The notes under the pieces are model-generated. The model saw only the letters and a program-made list of their open reading frames with translations, did not search any database and was not told where the DNA came from. The position numbers were made by a program, and so were the translations under genes. Source: Bacteroidota bacterium (GTDB taxonomy: Bacteria; Bacteroidota; Bacteroidia; B-17B0; Aurantibacillaceae). From it: 64,000 bases of DNA. Below are positions 1 through 11,107 of this stretch, in pieces. The stretch spans positions 1-64,000 of the forward strand of contig JAJNDK010000008.1 in assembly GCA_021156365.1 (NCBI GenBank), given 5' to 3'. Each line of letters opens with the position of its first letter. Positions within the stretch are counted from its first letter, which is position 1.

Positions 1-3000
1 CTGGAGCCACATTATCATCATGCTCCTGTCCATTGAATCCAAACCTGTAATCACCGCTGATTCCACGTTGTGGCAATTGACTTCCGAATGAATAGTAATC
101 TGTAGATGAAAGCACATCCGCTTTGTAGAAAGAAACTACCGTTGGCGTAATTGTGGAAGCCACCGGTGTTTTAAGATCCGAAACCACTGTTAGCACATTG
201 CCCAGGTGATTAGAAAACTCGTATGATTTTTCACCAAGAGTACGCAGATATTCGGTACCAGCTGTGACGATACTTCCACCCATATCTATTCCTAAAGCAG
301 GCGTATTGGCCCCAGGTCTCTTCATTCCCAAACGACTGCTACCATATAGGTGTTGCTCAGTAAGATACAAATTGGAAGGATTAGGCTGCAAAGCACGATC
401 AGTTGGATTGATAGTATATACCGCCATTGCATTACCCTGAGCATCCCGCACATAATAAGTGCTTGTTTTCAGAGCGCCGGTAGCCACATCCCTGGTGTGT
501 TTGGCGATGCGTTGACCCGATGCATTGTAGTCAAATACCAGGTCATCTTTGTCTGAAGTACCAGGGGTACGGGTAATGGATTTAATTTTTCCATATGCTG
601 TCCATTCGACATGATCGATTTTTTCGTTCTTATCTTTTATGAGATTTCCAATCTCATCGTACTGATAATTGTTCAAATTATGGTTACCTGCGTCGAAATC
701 CTGGTCATCGATATCCGTAGTATTAACTCCACTTCCAACAGCATCATCAACTCCTCCTAATTTATTGGCGTCTTTTGAATAGCCATTGGCTACCGTCTCA
801 TAATTGTAGGTCAGGTTATCCATCGCAGTACCTGTATGGTCTTTCCGAAGCAAGGTCTGGATATTACCATTAGCGTCATAGGAAAATTCTTCGTGGTAGG
901 CATTATCCAAGGTTGCTGTTGACCAGCTATTGCCCGCAAAACCACTGTATTTATTCGTCGTTTTGATCCGGTTCAGCTGATCATAGCCATACAAACTCAT
1001 TAATGGAAGTGCATTTCCGCTGACATCTGTAATAGTAGTGGCCATATTACTGATGTTACCATTAAAGAGGTTTATATTGGCTGCATTAACCGTTCCTGCA
1101 GTGCTTGCAATAAAGCTGGAAGGCGTAAGGGTATTAGAGGCCGCTTTAGGTATATAATCCCCATTGTAATAACCAAGGGTATACCCAAACTTATCGATCG
1201 CGAGATTCTTATTCAGGTTCGTTGAAATACTGAACTGACCATCCGTTCCGATATCATTATCTGCTTCGAGACTATTAGAATTTACACCTTTCATCCATCC
1301 CTGGATCGTGTAGGCAAAATCCACTCCCTGCACTTTTTGGTCACCAATCTCCATTCTTGCCATAGGTCCATGCTTGTAATAAAAATATTTGGCATCCTGG
1401 TCCCACATCACCCCATCGGAAGATGTATAGGCACTAGTGAGTCGATTATCAGCATCATACTCATATTTATGATGGAATTCGTCCTTATAGCCTTTCTGGT
1501 ATACAACTTCGTTCGTTTTTCCGGAGATCAGGTCATAATTATACTCCAGGAATTTGAACTCATTGTCTCCCTGCATATACGGATTGTGCTGCACCAATTT
1601 TTTCACATTCCCGTGAATATCGTAATCAAAGTAAGAAGCGTGTTCATAATCTGTTGTAAAGCCGGTCCTGTCAAGATTATCATAGAAGACACTGTACGAC
1701 ACTCGGTTTCGCAGATTAAAGCCATTTTGAGTAAAGCCAGGAATGGTAAGCGATGTGGCCTCATCATAAAAGGTACGTGTAACTTCCGTTTTATTGCTGG
1801 TTCCGGCTCCGAGCCATGCTCCAAAATTGGCTATATTGATCTGCCCGTTTGCAAGTCCTGGTATCAGTTCGATGGAAGCCGAAGCCAGGTATTCACCCAC
1901 TTCCCTGATCCTGCCCAATGCGTCAAAGATCGTATAGCTATAGGTAAGCGGATTTTTAGCAAACTGTTTGGAGTTCTGCGAAGCCACAAGCCGGCCCAGC
2001 TGATCGTAATACATACGGGTAGAAAATTCATTTTTCATATCCGCTACTGAAGCAGAAGCTCCTGCATTACCTGCCACCACATAGGTAGAGGAAGTTCCCG
2101 ATGGTGCAGCCGCAATGGTATTGATACTGCCTGTAGGAATAGTAGAATAGGTTTCAACAGTCCAGCTGGCGCCGCCATTGATCGTTTTCATTACGAGACC
2201 ATTATCACCCGTTACATATCCGGTAGCATAATCCACGAAGTAAACTGCATGCTGATCTTCTGTTGACCAGTTGATCACTCCATTGGTAGAAGCTGTCCAG
2301 TCAGGTTGGAATTTTGAACCGCTACTGAACCCTCTTTCAGCTGTCAGGATAAGCCCCCCATCACCAACTACACAAGCAAAATGCCCGTTTTTATTACTCA
2401 CTGAATTCAGGGAAACTGCGGGACCCGGGTGTGTATACTGAGTTGACCAGGATGTAACATTATCCGTCTCAAATATTTTACCCATATTGTTCACCGCGAC
2501 AAAATACCCATTCGAAGCCTCAATGTCATTCAGATTTCCGCTCAGGCTGGTACCCGTGAGCGCCGATGCGGTATAGCCGCCGCTAAAAACGATCTCCACC
2601 AGCGCATAATTGTCACCTACTGCATATGCATGTGTTGCATCCGATGCAGTAACTGCATTCAGATTATCTGTAACACCCGGAGCGCTTCCAACATTCAGAT
2701 ATAAGCTCTGCCAGGAAACACCTGCATTGGATGTCACAAGAATATTCCCTGCATTACCAACTGCTACCGCATGGCTGGCATCGAGGTAAGTGATATCATT
2801 TAATACCGGCGGAACGAATGAATTTTGAGCTGTAAGTGCATTTACTGCTCCATAGTAAATAGTCCCCACACTTCCGACCACTAACAAATTTCCGCCATTC
2901 ATATCCATGCCCAGGAGATTCCCCGTACCTGGCGTGTAAGTAGCAGCCGTACCGGAAGTAAGACCAACTGTGGCAACCGTATAATTGTCTCCCATCAGAT

Positions 3001-6000
3001 AAGCATTCGTTGCATCTGTGTATACTTTCCTGATGTTTTGTGTGGCAGGATTGGCAACAAGGCTTACACTTACAGGGCTTATTGTGCCGTATAACACATC
3101 GTTGAATGCTCCGGTAGCAGCTGAATAATCACCTGCCGCCGCCAGGTATATTCCATTGTTGGCAATATCATTCAGGTTGGTATTGGTATTGGTAGCCTGC
3201 GCCTGCCACGCGGTTCCGCCGGTTGTTTTGATCAATGTACCGTCTCTGCCAGCTGCAATGGCCGATGTAGCGCCAAGGGTACTCACACTGCTGAGAGCGG
3301 GAAGATCGATCGTTACCGAGGAAACCAGCGAATTGAACCCTGTAGACGTTCCACTGAAAGGATAAATATGCCCTCCTGATCCCACCACTACGGTTTGATT
3401 ATTGGAGGCAATAGTAAAGGCGCTTAAACCGCTTGCTCCTGAAATAATAGTACTGCCTGTAAAGCCTGAAGATGTACCACTCACAACAGTGCCTGTTGCG
3501 TCAATCGCGTAAATAGACGTAGGCGCAGGCGCAGAAGAAGGATATATATGCGTATAATTATCGGACGGAGAGCCCAATAAAACAGGGGCAGAAACCGGTC
3601 CGGGATTCTCAATATAATAAACATTCTGGAGAGATGAATTAGCTGTTCGTATAAACCCCTCCGCAAAGGAGGAGAAATAGATCTCATCAATACTGCTTCC
3701 ATTGAGAGGATTGACTGTATAAGTTGGACTTGTATATGCAGGTGCTGCTGAAGTTACAGATAAAGTAGTTGTTATGGTATACAGATCGCCTGTACTTGTA
3801 CCAATATATCCATCGGAAGTAGAGGTCATGAACAGGGATTTTGCATTAGCAACGGGGCTTGATAACACAGAAGTCCATGATGTACCGGTAGTTGTATAAA
3901 ACAGATTCCCGTCGGAAGCCAGGGCATACACTCTACCCGAAGTTGCCTGGAGCTGAACTACCGTAACAGTACCTGAAACAGCGGTACTAAGCCATGTTTG
4001 TGCAGCGTCGGTAGTTCTATATACTTTACCGGTTACATCCAGTGCATAGGCATCGCTGGCAGATGTGAAAACCACCTGGCTAAATGTCGTATTAGTTGTT
4101 GCTGCAGTAACGCGGCTTTCTATTTCTTCCCAATCCGAAAGACCGGAAGCGCTTTTTAACACAGTACCATCAAGTCCGAATGCGTAAAAATCGGTTCCGT
4201 TAGATGCAACCGCTGTGAGATCAACGGTATTGAATGTAGTTCCGGTTACTAAAGTCCATACAGCTGTTGGGCCGTCATAAGCATCAACCGTATAGAACCT
4301 GTTATCACTTGTTACCGCCCAGCCATAGCCCGAGGTTTTATCCACATCGATGTCCATAATTATTTCACTTCCGCCAAGTGTAATGCCACTACTGGTTGAT
4401 GACCAGGACGTTCCTGATGACGAAGATTTGTATTGGCTACCTTTATTATCATATACATATACATTTGTTCCTGTATTATCCTTGTGCAATCGTATCAGGT
4501 TTTTGTTCACATTAGGGAACGGCAACAAATTCCAGCTGCTTCCGGTGTTGGATGTATATAATACCGTACCGTGATCGCCGACCGCGTATGCAGTTGTAGG
4601 ATCTATAAACAGCACATCATTCAGATTGTATACGGATAAACCGGTGATCAGCGACCAGGAATTGGTAAGGTGATCAAACGTATAAATATATCCGTTGGTT
4701 CCGTCATTGGCAACAGCAAGTCCGGTATTCCCGTTGAAACTGATCGATTGTACATGATGCGACGGATTGATCCCTGTTAAAGATGTGGAACCCGAAATAT
4801 TCATATCCTGATGATCCGGCATGCTTTGGGATACCAATTGATTGAGAGAATTGTACTTATAGGTGGTAGCGTATGAATGATTGGTGAATACCGATCGCAT
4901 TCCGCTTTCCCTGTCGATTGCGACCTGATCGAGTGTATCGGGATCGGTGATCAAAACAACTCCATTCGGAGGCACTGTTCTTTCCAGGTTCCCTGCCTGA
5001 TCATAATAATATAAGGTATAATGATGCTCGGTATCCTTGTATTTCATTTCAAGCTCTTCGTATACATCAAGGCAATGGCGTTTATATGCTTCAATGAATT
5101 TACCACGCTGCTCCGCAATGTATTCATCGTATTCATTCTGTGCGCCTTCTACAGCATTGTTGATCGCCGATTCAATACAATCGTCATTAATAAGTATATC
5201 TTCTGAAGGTGGTGGCAGCGTACACATGTAAGAACCAGGAGTTCCGCAATAAGTCATTGAAATATCATCTATCGCGAACTTGGCGCTGGTAGAGCCGTCT
5301 ACCAACATTTTCACCGTAACTGTATGTGTTCCCACTGTTGTAAGCGAAAGATCAGAGGCATTGATAATGTGCATGAATGGCCTCCACATATTGGTAACCG
5401 CAGCTATGCCAGGATACATACAACCGGATGGAGTAGCTGAAGGAAGACAAGCCGGAATATTCAGCCGTACGCCATCCACATAAAGCTCAAAAGAAACATC
5501 AATAGCGCTTACCGACACATACTGCAGGAAGAATTTATAGTCGGTGGATGGATACAATAAAACTTCCTGTTCCCAAACGGTACTCGTATTGTCCGATGAA
5601 TTAGGTACTAATACAAGGTAACGGCCCGTTGTACAATCTGTATCAATGTCGTCACCGCAGGTAGTGTGATCGGAAAGACTTGCGGTTGTTCCAACAACTA
5701 CTGATGAATAGGTAGATGTAAACTCTTCAAACCCTAAAGAAAAATCACCATTTATAATAACTTCCACAGGTGTACATTCGGTATGACTTCCGCAACCCAG
5801 GAACTCTTCGCAGGGAGCATTACCATTTACTGACATGTGTGTTCCGTCGTCCATGATAACATCCATGATAAAATGCGTGGTAACGCCTCCCGGTACAAGG
5901 TAAGCCGGATCAGCATAAAACTCCACGATATCCGCTATTTGTGTGGTGGAGGTAAATCCGAAAGGATTTGGTGGAAACGTTATATCCATCGTACATGCAT

Positions 6001-9000
6001 TCGGACCGGGAGTTACTATCACATAATGACCTGCAGTAAACGTATACGTTAAAGATGTCATCAAATCCTCGAGATCAGTACCTGTTGCATCTTTTAAGAA
6101 GCCAGGAAAGCCGGGGCCGGCTTTGGGCAGTTCCGGGCACATCAGGTCAACAGTCGTAGAGCCGCCAAAAGCTGTACCCAGGATATTTATTTCCGTTGAA
6201 CAGGATCCCATATCCAGGCAAGGCATATTACCGGTTACTTTTTCGTACTTCGTAGGGGAAACACCAACAAGAGCAAGCGCTTCAAAATCTCCGGGCGCCC
6301 CACCCGATACCGGTTTTACATTAAAGAGTTTCCGGATATCCGTTACAGCTACAGTAGGACTTGTGGAAGTAGTTGCCATAGTAAGCGTGCAGGTATACGT
6401 TCCACCGGTAATAGTTCCAATATAGGTAGTACCTGTGGCCGAAACCTGGTCCCAGGTAAAGCTTGTCAGTGAAGGAGTTGTAACTCCACCTAACTGTGTA
6501 ACTAAATTTTCATTGTTACTTAAGAAGTCTGAATAGGGAAGATTGTTCAGGCTCACTCCTGTTTGAAAAAAGTCAACCGGAGGAGGTGACATCCCCGGCT
6601 CTTTAAATAGCAGGGCATTTAATAAATCCTGAAAACCATTACCAACAGCAGAAGTATTACAAACCGGCTCAAAGGTACAATCACCAAGGTTGAGGCCTGT
6701 AATATCGCCCACCAACTCAATATTCCTGTACTGGTTAAATTGCGCATTGTACAAAGGATCCGGAGCTTTCACCAATACGGTTGCCAGACATTTGAAATTT
6801 CCCGGTCCGCCGCCCATTACACTTGATGGCTGATAGGTCAGACAGCAAATATCTGTTACATCAGAAAAAGTATAGGGATGTACAAAAGGAGCCGCGTTTA
6901 CCTGCGATGGCAAAGCTCCTATCTGATCGACTATTTTATACGGGAAAATAAGCCGGAGAATTTTTGGCGAGCTTGACGCGCCGTCAATTGTTCCTCTCAG
7001 GTAGCTCCTTGGATTGCCTCCAACAGTATAGGTAGTAACAGTCGCGTCATAATTCCAGTTTACTATTTCAGTCGCTCCAAAAAGAAAATCGTGATGGAGG
7101 TCAGGTATGAATTCGCTGTGGAGCGATGTAGGATAGCAGGTCAATAAAACCGGTCCGGAAGTTTCCATGAGGTCCTTTGCAGCCGGAGTACCGACAGGAT
7201 CACTGTCAATCTGAGTCAGGCCTTTCAATAAGGCTTCGAATCTTGTCGCTTTCGGACATTGCTTGCAGGCCTGATAATTGGTGAGCTCCGCTTCATTCTG
7301 CATGGCAGCTATCGCAGCATCGTCAATAGGCGGGCATTCAATCGGGTTGCCTGCATCGTCATAACAGGTCTGGTAAGTAGTATTACCGGAAGAAGCCATC
7401 GAAAGCAAGTGGCTGGTAGTAGGAAACCGAGGCTTTTTTTGTTTGTATAAATCCCTATCCCACCTGTTGCATGGCTGTTCTGTGTTATAATATTCGGAAG
7501 TATTGGTAGTGCCCCAGATCCAGGCTGTATATGCCCATATGGAAGACCATGGATTCGGGGCAGGCGTAACTTCATGAACATAAAAACCATAATCAAAGGG
7601 ATTGAAGTTTGTTTTCCCGATACAGCCGTTGTAACAACCATTATCAATCGCATACTTCATGTTTTCCCGATCCTGGAACGATTGTTTTAAGCTCATGTAC
7701 AAAGGCTGGAAGATATCCCAATCTGCCTGCGTACTTAAGCTCATGGTACCACTTGGAAGTACACATGCCCCACAATTCATCAGTGAGCTTCCGATAGTAG
7801 GACAATGCTGCATCACCCATACTGCCTCCCATATGGTGTAATACTGAACCGGAAAAGTGCCTGGGATCTTCATATAGTCGATCATCGCCTGTTGGATATC
7901 CGCTAACATATAATTTCCATTGCCTAACGGTGTTCCAGGTGCAAAATAAGGATCCGCTACTATTGTAACACTGCTGCCCGGCATATTGGCAACCGGGTTA
8001 AACAATTCTGTTGCAGGATCGCCTGAATAGTGGGGAATATTATGAACGTCTGTAAGTGTAGCAGGAAGGCTCATTTCCGAATCGTAATTATTACTCGCTT
8101 CGTCCGCCAAACAACGCTCATACAGACAATACTCCGGATGTATATACACCAGCGACTGCGCCCAGGATGGTTTCCAGCGGTTCTTAAAGTCTTCGGAATA
8201 CCGGAGGTATCTCGGTTCAACGGATTTGGATCCATCGGCATTGGTTACTATTTTGGAAAGGTTATCAAGATCTACCGAAGGGTTATAAAAACCACCGCCA
8301 AGATCCTGCAGCGCGATCATATCTACATTTCCATCTTCATCAAGATAGGCAAACTGAGCTGCGCCTGTAGCGGTGGAATTATATGGATTTCTCCAGCTTG
8401 GATACCAGATACTGCCCGTCCCGGAAGTATACTGGAAAGCATTAGTACTACTACCCGTTCCAAATATGCCCACATATACAGACCTGCGTGGAAGCTCGTT
8501 CCATTCACGCAACAATGATAAAGGAAAAGTCCATGGCGTATAGGTTGAGCCCTGTGCAACGGGGATCCCATTGCTGTTTGTTCCGCCACCTGTTGTATAC
8601 TGGCAATATTGCCCACCCGGGCTAACATCGGCAAGCATGCTTTGGTATGCCGATTCGCATTTAATGGATTTATAACTGCAAAGCGCGTTACATTGTTCAA
8701 CCAGCGCATCATACTGTTCCACGGTAAGACAGTTGGTACAACCCGGCGCCGTATAAGTCGAAACAGGTCCCAGCTGAGCCAGACACTCCGTGCAGGTAAT
8801 ATTACAACCACTAAAATCCGCCTCGCCCAATGACTGGGAGTAAAAATCTTCCAGTGTAAGCAAACAATTGTCTGTACGGGCTAAATAATCATTTGCATAT
8901 TGATTCAACACATCCGTATTCAGGTTCAAACTTTTCGTAAGTGTATAAGATCCGGGAGCCAGGTTAACCGGGTCGGTGGTTGTAGGATTTTCAATATTAA

Positions 9001-11080
9001 AAAATCCGTCCGAGCTGAAATTGATCTGCGAAACCTCGCAATTATTACTTTGATTACCTACGATCGCTGTATTTCCTTCAGGACTTCCGCCAGCCTTCAG
9101 GGTTTTTATCATTTCATTGTGACAATCATCCTTAAGGGATATGGTAAGATCGTATACACAATTATAACAGAAATGATTCTCAAATTCCTCCGAGGACAAG
9201 GTCAATGGATTGATTTGTGTGATCGTTTGATGTGTGATCGTACAGGAACTGTCATATACAGGAGGATGAGCGCCATAGCTGAATGAATACTCTCCTTCTG
9301 CTGCAACTGGGATGGTTTGCTGCACTATAATGGTACCCGTTGCCGGATCTATCACATTATTAAGTCCCGAATTATCTGTGTTCCTTATTTTATTAATAAG
9401 ATCCACCTGTCTGAACGGGGGGGCGCTTGGGAAACTTCCCAATGGATCCATACCTTCCGGTGCGTGGCCCGCAAGAGAAGTGGCAATTACTTTTCCATCA
9501 GGAGCAATGTAAGAAATACTTGTTTGTCCGTTGGCATCCACGACCATATTCTGCTTGTACCTATTAGCATCGCCGGCTTCGGAACCAAACATCATGTCAA
9601 GGCTTTCCTGGAAAGGAGTTGCATATACATACTTTGTCTCTTTCCCTGTATTTAACTGATGTACGTTCCCTACTCCGCCCTGCGCCTTCACGCGTCCGGT
9701 ATTATCCGGAGTATATTCCACCTGTGTAAAAGGAAATCCTTTTGCAATGGGTGTAACCTTGTTTTCATAAGTTGCCATAGCATCCGTACTATAATAACGG
9801 GAAGCGCCGGATGTGCTATCCAAAGTCTTCGTATCTGTAGCGCAATCGGAAACATTCAGATCAAAATTAATTTTTCCGCCATTTGGATTTATTCCGGTGA
9901 ATACATTGAAGCTATGTTTATAATCAAGACGGCTGGAGCCCGATGGGACAGGTAGCACATTTATCGCAGGTCTTCCTTCATAATCATAAATGGTTTCCCC
10001 CACAATTACTTCGTTATCTGTCTGGATTTTTGTTACACTCTGTCTTCCATGTAAGCTTCCATCCATATAACTCACTACTGCTTTGCTTTTTCCATCTTCC
10101 GCATAGGTGATAGAAGATTGCCAGTTCAGCTTTTCTTCGTGCTTGTAAAATACATCGTTGGTCTGGCAGGTACCCGGTGAAGAATTTGGGAATTTATCAG
10201 TAAATGAATCTGCTGTAGGATAAGGCCCCGGAGCATCTTCGTAAGACCACCTGCCCGCTACCATGGAAGCATAATTATCGAGTGTGGTGCGGCCAATTCC
10301 TCTTACACGATATAATATATACCCCTTTTCATACAAATAAGGTAATTTGTAAAATGTATTCGCTGTTGTAATACGTGTGCTATTGAACCGGAAAAGATTT
10401 TCATTTACCGTAATATCCGTACCAAGTTTCTCATAATTATTAACGAACACCCATTCCAGATCGTACTCCTCAGCGCCTATAACAGGTTCCCAGAAAATCT
10501 CCAGTTCCCCTTTTGTCAGCAATTCATCCGAACAATGTGAAAGATTTCCGGAATAAGCTACATCGGGATCAAAATTATAATATCTTTCCAGCTCCATCTC
10601 TGCTTCCAAAACAACATTGTACCCACTTAATCCTGTTGCGCTTGTCACTTCTACCTGCAGGTCATTTCCACCCGCAAAGTCATACACGACTTTATCTGTC
10701 TTATCCGTATTCGGATTTAACTGCAGGGATTTAGTAAGGGTGTAAGTAGTAAATGTGATCCCGTTGAACGCTTTGTAGGATATATTTACAGCTACCGTAA
10801 ACGTTCCTGTCCCCGTAGGCATTTGCGTGCTTTCGTGATTAACTTTCAGTATCACCCGGTTCCTTACCGAAACGTCCTGGAAACCCATAGGCCAGGTAAG
10901 GCTATTGGTAATAAAATTGGCATACTGCGGATCAGTGACAATAATAGCATTCCCATTCGTTAGTAAAGTTGCTCCCGTTCCTGCCGTTGAAAGCTGTCCG
11001 TTGTATTTTTCTCTTCCTCCCAATAGTGACAGAGAACAGAAAAGTAAAAGGCTAAAGAATACAAGATTTGGTTTCATCAT
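1..11080 (-). CDS. Giant RHS/YD-repeat protein with inserted propeller repeats (partial, C-terminus beyond left edge)
   Basis: An open frame of at least 3693 codons runs from an ATG at 11080 through the left edge. A signal peptide (residues 1-20) is followed by an FN3-like stretch (about 195-220), a long region of unassigned domains with a Cys-rich patch (about 757-815), and YD-type motifs near 2020-2095 (YYYDQAGNLERTVPPNG). Then come about 900 residues of Ycf48/BNR-like repeats (about 2095-2990; units such as AYAVGDHGTVLYTSNTGSSW). YD repeats resume at about 3014 (MYYDQLGRLVASQNSKQF) and the frame reaches YRFGFNGQEHDD (about 3680), the usual end of the RHS core. In RHS proteins the variable, sometimes toxic, C-terminal domain follows this core; here it lies outside the window. 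It is the last visible gene of the minus-strand operon, 27 bp after its neighbour. Surface or secreted location is inferred. The YD/RHS assignment is secure; the function is unknown. Confidence 0.9.
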   Translation of the reverse strand, partial: MMKPNLVFFSLLLFCSLSLLGGREKYNGQLSTAGTGATLLTNGNAIIVTDPQYANFITNSLTWPMGFQDVSVRNRVILKVNHESTQMPTGTGTFTVAVNISYKAFNGITFTTYTLTKSLQLNPNTDKTDKVVYDFAGGNDLQVEVTSATGLSGYNVVLEAEMELERYYNFDPDVAYSGNLSHCSDELLTKGELEIFWEPVIGAEEYDLEWVFVNNYEKLGTDITVNENLFRFNSTRITTANTFYKLPYLYEKGYILYRVRGIGRTTLDNYASMVAGRWSYEDAPGPYPTADSFTDKFPNSSPGTCQTNDVFYKHEEKLNWQSSITYAEDGKSKAVVSYMDGSLHGRQSVTKIQTDNEVIVGETIYDYEGRPAINVLPVPSGSSRLDYKHSFNVFTGINPNGGKINFDLNVSDCATDTKTLDSTSGASRYYSTDAMATYENKVTPIAKGFPFTQVEYTPDNTGRVKAQGGVGNVHQLNTGKETKYVYATPFQESLDMMFGSEAGDANRYKQNMVVDANGQTSISYIAPDGKVIATSLAGHAPEGMDPLGSFPSAPPFRQVDLINKIRNTDNSGLNNVIDPATGTIIVQQTIPVAAEGEYSFSYGAHPPVYDSSCTITHQTITQINPLTLSSEEFENHFCYNCVYDLTISLKDDCHNEMIKTLKAGGSPEGNTAIVGNQSNNCEVSQINFSSDGFFNIENPTTTDPVNLAPGSYTLTKSLNLNTDVLNQYANDYLARTDNCLLTLEDFYSQSLGEADFSGCNITCTECLAQLGPVSTYTAPGCTNCLTVEQYDALVEQCNALCSYKSIKCESAYQSMLADVSPGGQYCQYTTGGGTNSNGIPVAQGSTYTPWTFPLSLLREWNELPRRSVYVGIFGTGSSTNAFQYTSGTGSIWYPSWRNPYNSTATGAAQFAYLDEDGNVDMIALQDLGGGFYNPSVDLDNLSKIVTNADGSKSVEPRYLRYSEDFKNRWKPSWAQSLVYIHPEYCLYERCLADEASNNYDSEMSLPATLTDVHNIPHYSGDPATELFNPVANMPGSSVTIVADPYFAPGTPLGNGNYMLADIQQAMIDYMKIPGTFPVQYYTIWEAVWVMQHCPTIGSSLMNCGACVLPSGTMSLSTQADWDIFQPLYMSLKQSFQDRENMKYAIDNGCYNGCIGKTNFNPFDYGFYVHEVTPAPNPWSSIWAYTAWIWGTTNTSEYYNTEQPCNRWDRDLYKQKKPRFPTTSHLLSMASSGNTTYQTCYDDAGNPIECPPIDDAAIAAMQNEAELTNYQACKQCPKATRFEALLKGLTQIDSDPVGTPAAKDLMETSGPVLLTCYPTSLHSEFIPDLHHDFLFGATEIVNWNYDATVTTYTVGGNPRSYLRGTIDGASSSPKILRLIFPYKIVDQIGALPSQVNAAPFVHPYTFSDVTDICCLTYQPSSVMGGGPGNFKCLATVLVKAPDPLYNAQFNQYRNIELVGDITGLNLGDCTFEPVCNTSAVGNGFQDLLNALLFKEPGMSPPPVDFFQTGVSLNNLPYSDFLSNNENLVTQLGGVTTPSLTSFTWDQVSATGTTYIGTITGGTYTCTLTMATTSTSPTVAVTDIRKLFNVKPVSGGAPGDFEALALVGVSPTKYEKVTGNMPCLDMGSCSTEINILGTAFGGSTTVDLMCPELPKAGPGFPGFLKDATGTDLEDLMTSLTYTFTAGHYVIVTPGPNACTMDITFPPNPFGFTSTTQIADIVEFYADPAYLVPGGVTTHFIMDVIMDDGTHMSVNGNAPCEEFLGCGSHTECTPVEVIINGDFSLGFEEFTSTYSSVVVGTTASLSDHTTCGDDIDTDCTTGRYLVLVPNSSDNTSTVWEQEVLLYPSTDYKFFLQYVSVSAIDVSFELYVDGVRLNIPACLPSATPSGCMYPGIAAVTNMWRPFMHIINASDLSLTTVGTHTVTVKMLVDGSTSAKFAIDDISMTYCGTPGSYMCTLPPPSEDILINDDCIESAINNAVEGAQNEYDEYIAEQRGKFIEAYKRHCLDVYEELEMKYKDTEHHYTLYYYDQAGNLERTVPPNGVVLITDPDTLDQVAIDRESGMRSVFTNHSYATTYKYNSLNQLVSQSMPDHQDMNISGSTSLTGINPSHHVQSISFNGNTGLAVANDGTNGYIYTFDHLTNSWSLITGLSVYNLNDVLFIDPTTAYAVGDHGTVLYTSNTGSSWNLLPFPNVNKNLIRLHKDNTGTNVYVYDNKGSQYKSSSSGTSWSSTSSGITLGGSEIIMDIDVDKTSGYGWAVTSDNRFYTVDAYDGPTAVWTLVTGTTFNTVDLTAVASNGTDFYAFGLDGTVLKSASGLSDWEEIESRVTAATTNTTFSQVVFTSASDAYALDVTGKVYRTTDAAQTWLSTAVSGTVTVVQLQATSGRVYALASDGNLFYTTTGTSWTSVLSSPVANAKSLFMTSTSDGYIGTSTGDLYTITTTLSVTSAAPAYTSPTYTVNPLNGSSIDEIYFSSFAEGFIRTANSSLQNVYYIENPGPVSAPVLLGSPSDNYTHIYPSSAPAPTSIYAIDATGTVVSGTSSGFTGSTIISGASGLSAFTIASNNQTVVVGSGGHIYPFSGTSTGFNSLVSSVTIDLPALSSVSTLGATSAIAAGRDGTLIKTTGGTAWQAQATNTNTNLNDIANNGIYLAAAGDYSAATGAFNDVLYGTISPVSVSLVANPATQNIRKVYTDATNAYLMGDNYTVATVGLTSGTAATYTPGTGNLLGMDMNGGNLLVVGSVGTIYYGAVNALTAQNSFVPPVLNDITYLDASHAVAVGNAGNILVTSNAGVSWQSLYLNVGSAPGVTDNLNAVTASDATHAYAVGDNYALVEIVFSGGYTASALTGTSLSGNLNDIEASNGYFVAVNNMGKIFETDNVTSWSTQYTHPGPAVSLNSVSNKNGHFACVVGDGGLILTAERGFSSGSKFQPDWTASTNGVINWSTEDQHAVYFVDYATGYVTGDNGLVMKTINGGASWTVETYSTIPTGSINTIAAAPSGTSSTYVVAGNAGASASVADMKNEFSTRMYYDQLGRLVASQNSKQFAKNPLTYSYTIFDALGRIREVGEYLASASIELIPGLANGQINIANFGAWLGAGTSNKTEVTRTFYDEATSLTIPGFTQNGFNLRNRVSYSVFYDNLDRTGFTTDYEHASYFDYDIHGNVKKLVQHNPYMQGDNEFKFLEYNYDLISGKTNEVVYQKGYKDEFHHKYEYDADNRLTSAYTSSDGVMWDQDAKYFYYKHGPMARMEIGDQKVQGVDFAYTIQGWMKGVNSNSLEADNDIGTDGQFSISTNLNKNLAIDKFGYTLGYYNGDYIPKAASNTLTPSSFIASTAGTVNAANINLFNGNISNMATTITDVSGNALPLMSLYGYDQLNRIKTTNKYSGFAGNSWSTATLDNAYHEEFSYDANGNIQTLLRKDHTGTAMDNLTYNYETVANGYSKDANKLGGVDDAVGSGVNTTDIDDQDFDAGNHNLNNYQYDEIGNLIKDKNEKIDHVEWTAYGKIKSITRTPGTSDKDDLVFDYNASGQRIAKHTRDVATGALKTSTYYVRDAQGNAMAVYTINPTDRALQPNPSNLYLTEQHLYGSSRLGMKRPGANTPALGIDMGGSIVTAGTEYLRTLGEKSYEFSNHLGNVLTVVSDLKTPVASTITPTVVSFYKADVLSSTDYYSFGSQLPQRGISGDYRFGFNGQEHDDNVAP
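2110..4790 (-). repeat. Ycf48/BNR-type propeller repeats inside the RHS protein
   Basis: Roughly 18-20 degenerate units of 40-50 residues lie between two YD segments of the giant RHS protein. Typical units read AVAVGNAGNILVTSNAGVSW and GYVTGDNGLVMKTINGGASW, with the G-x-x-G-x-(I/V)-x-x-(S/T)-x-x-x-G-x-x-W pattern of photosystem-assembly-factor (Ycf48)/BNR propellers. The count suggests two or three propellers. The units differ at DNA level, so this is not recent tandem amplification. Confidence 0.75.
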
Positions 11081-11107
11081 AATCAGATCCGTTTAAATAT
11101 TTTATTA

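Noticed and set aside
1337-2050. Plus-strand 237-codon frame inside the giant RHS gene
   Set aside because: It overlaps the clear YD-repeat coding frame on the minus strand and has no recognisable protein features.
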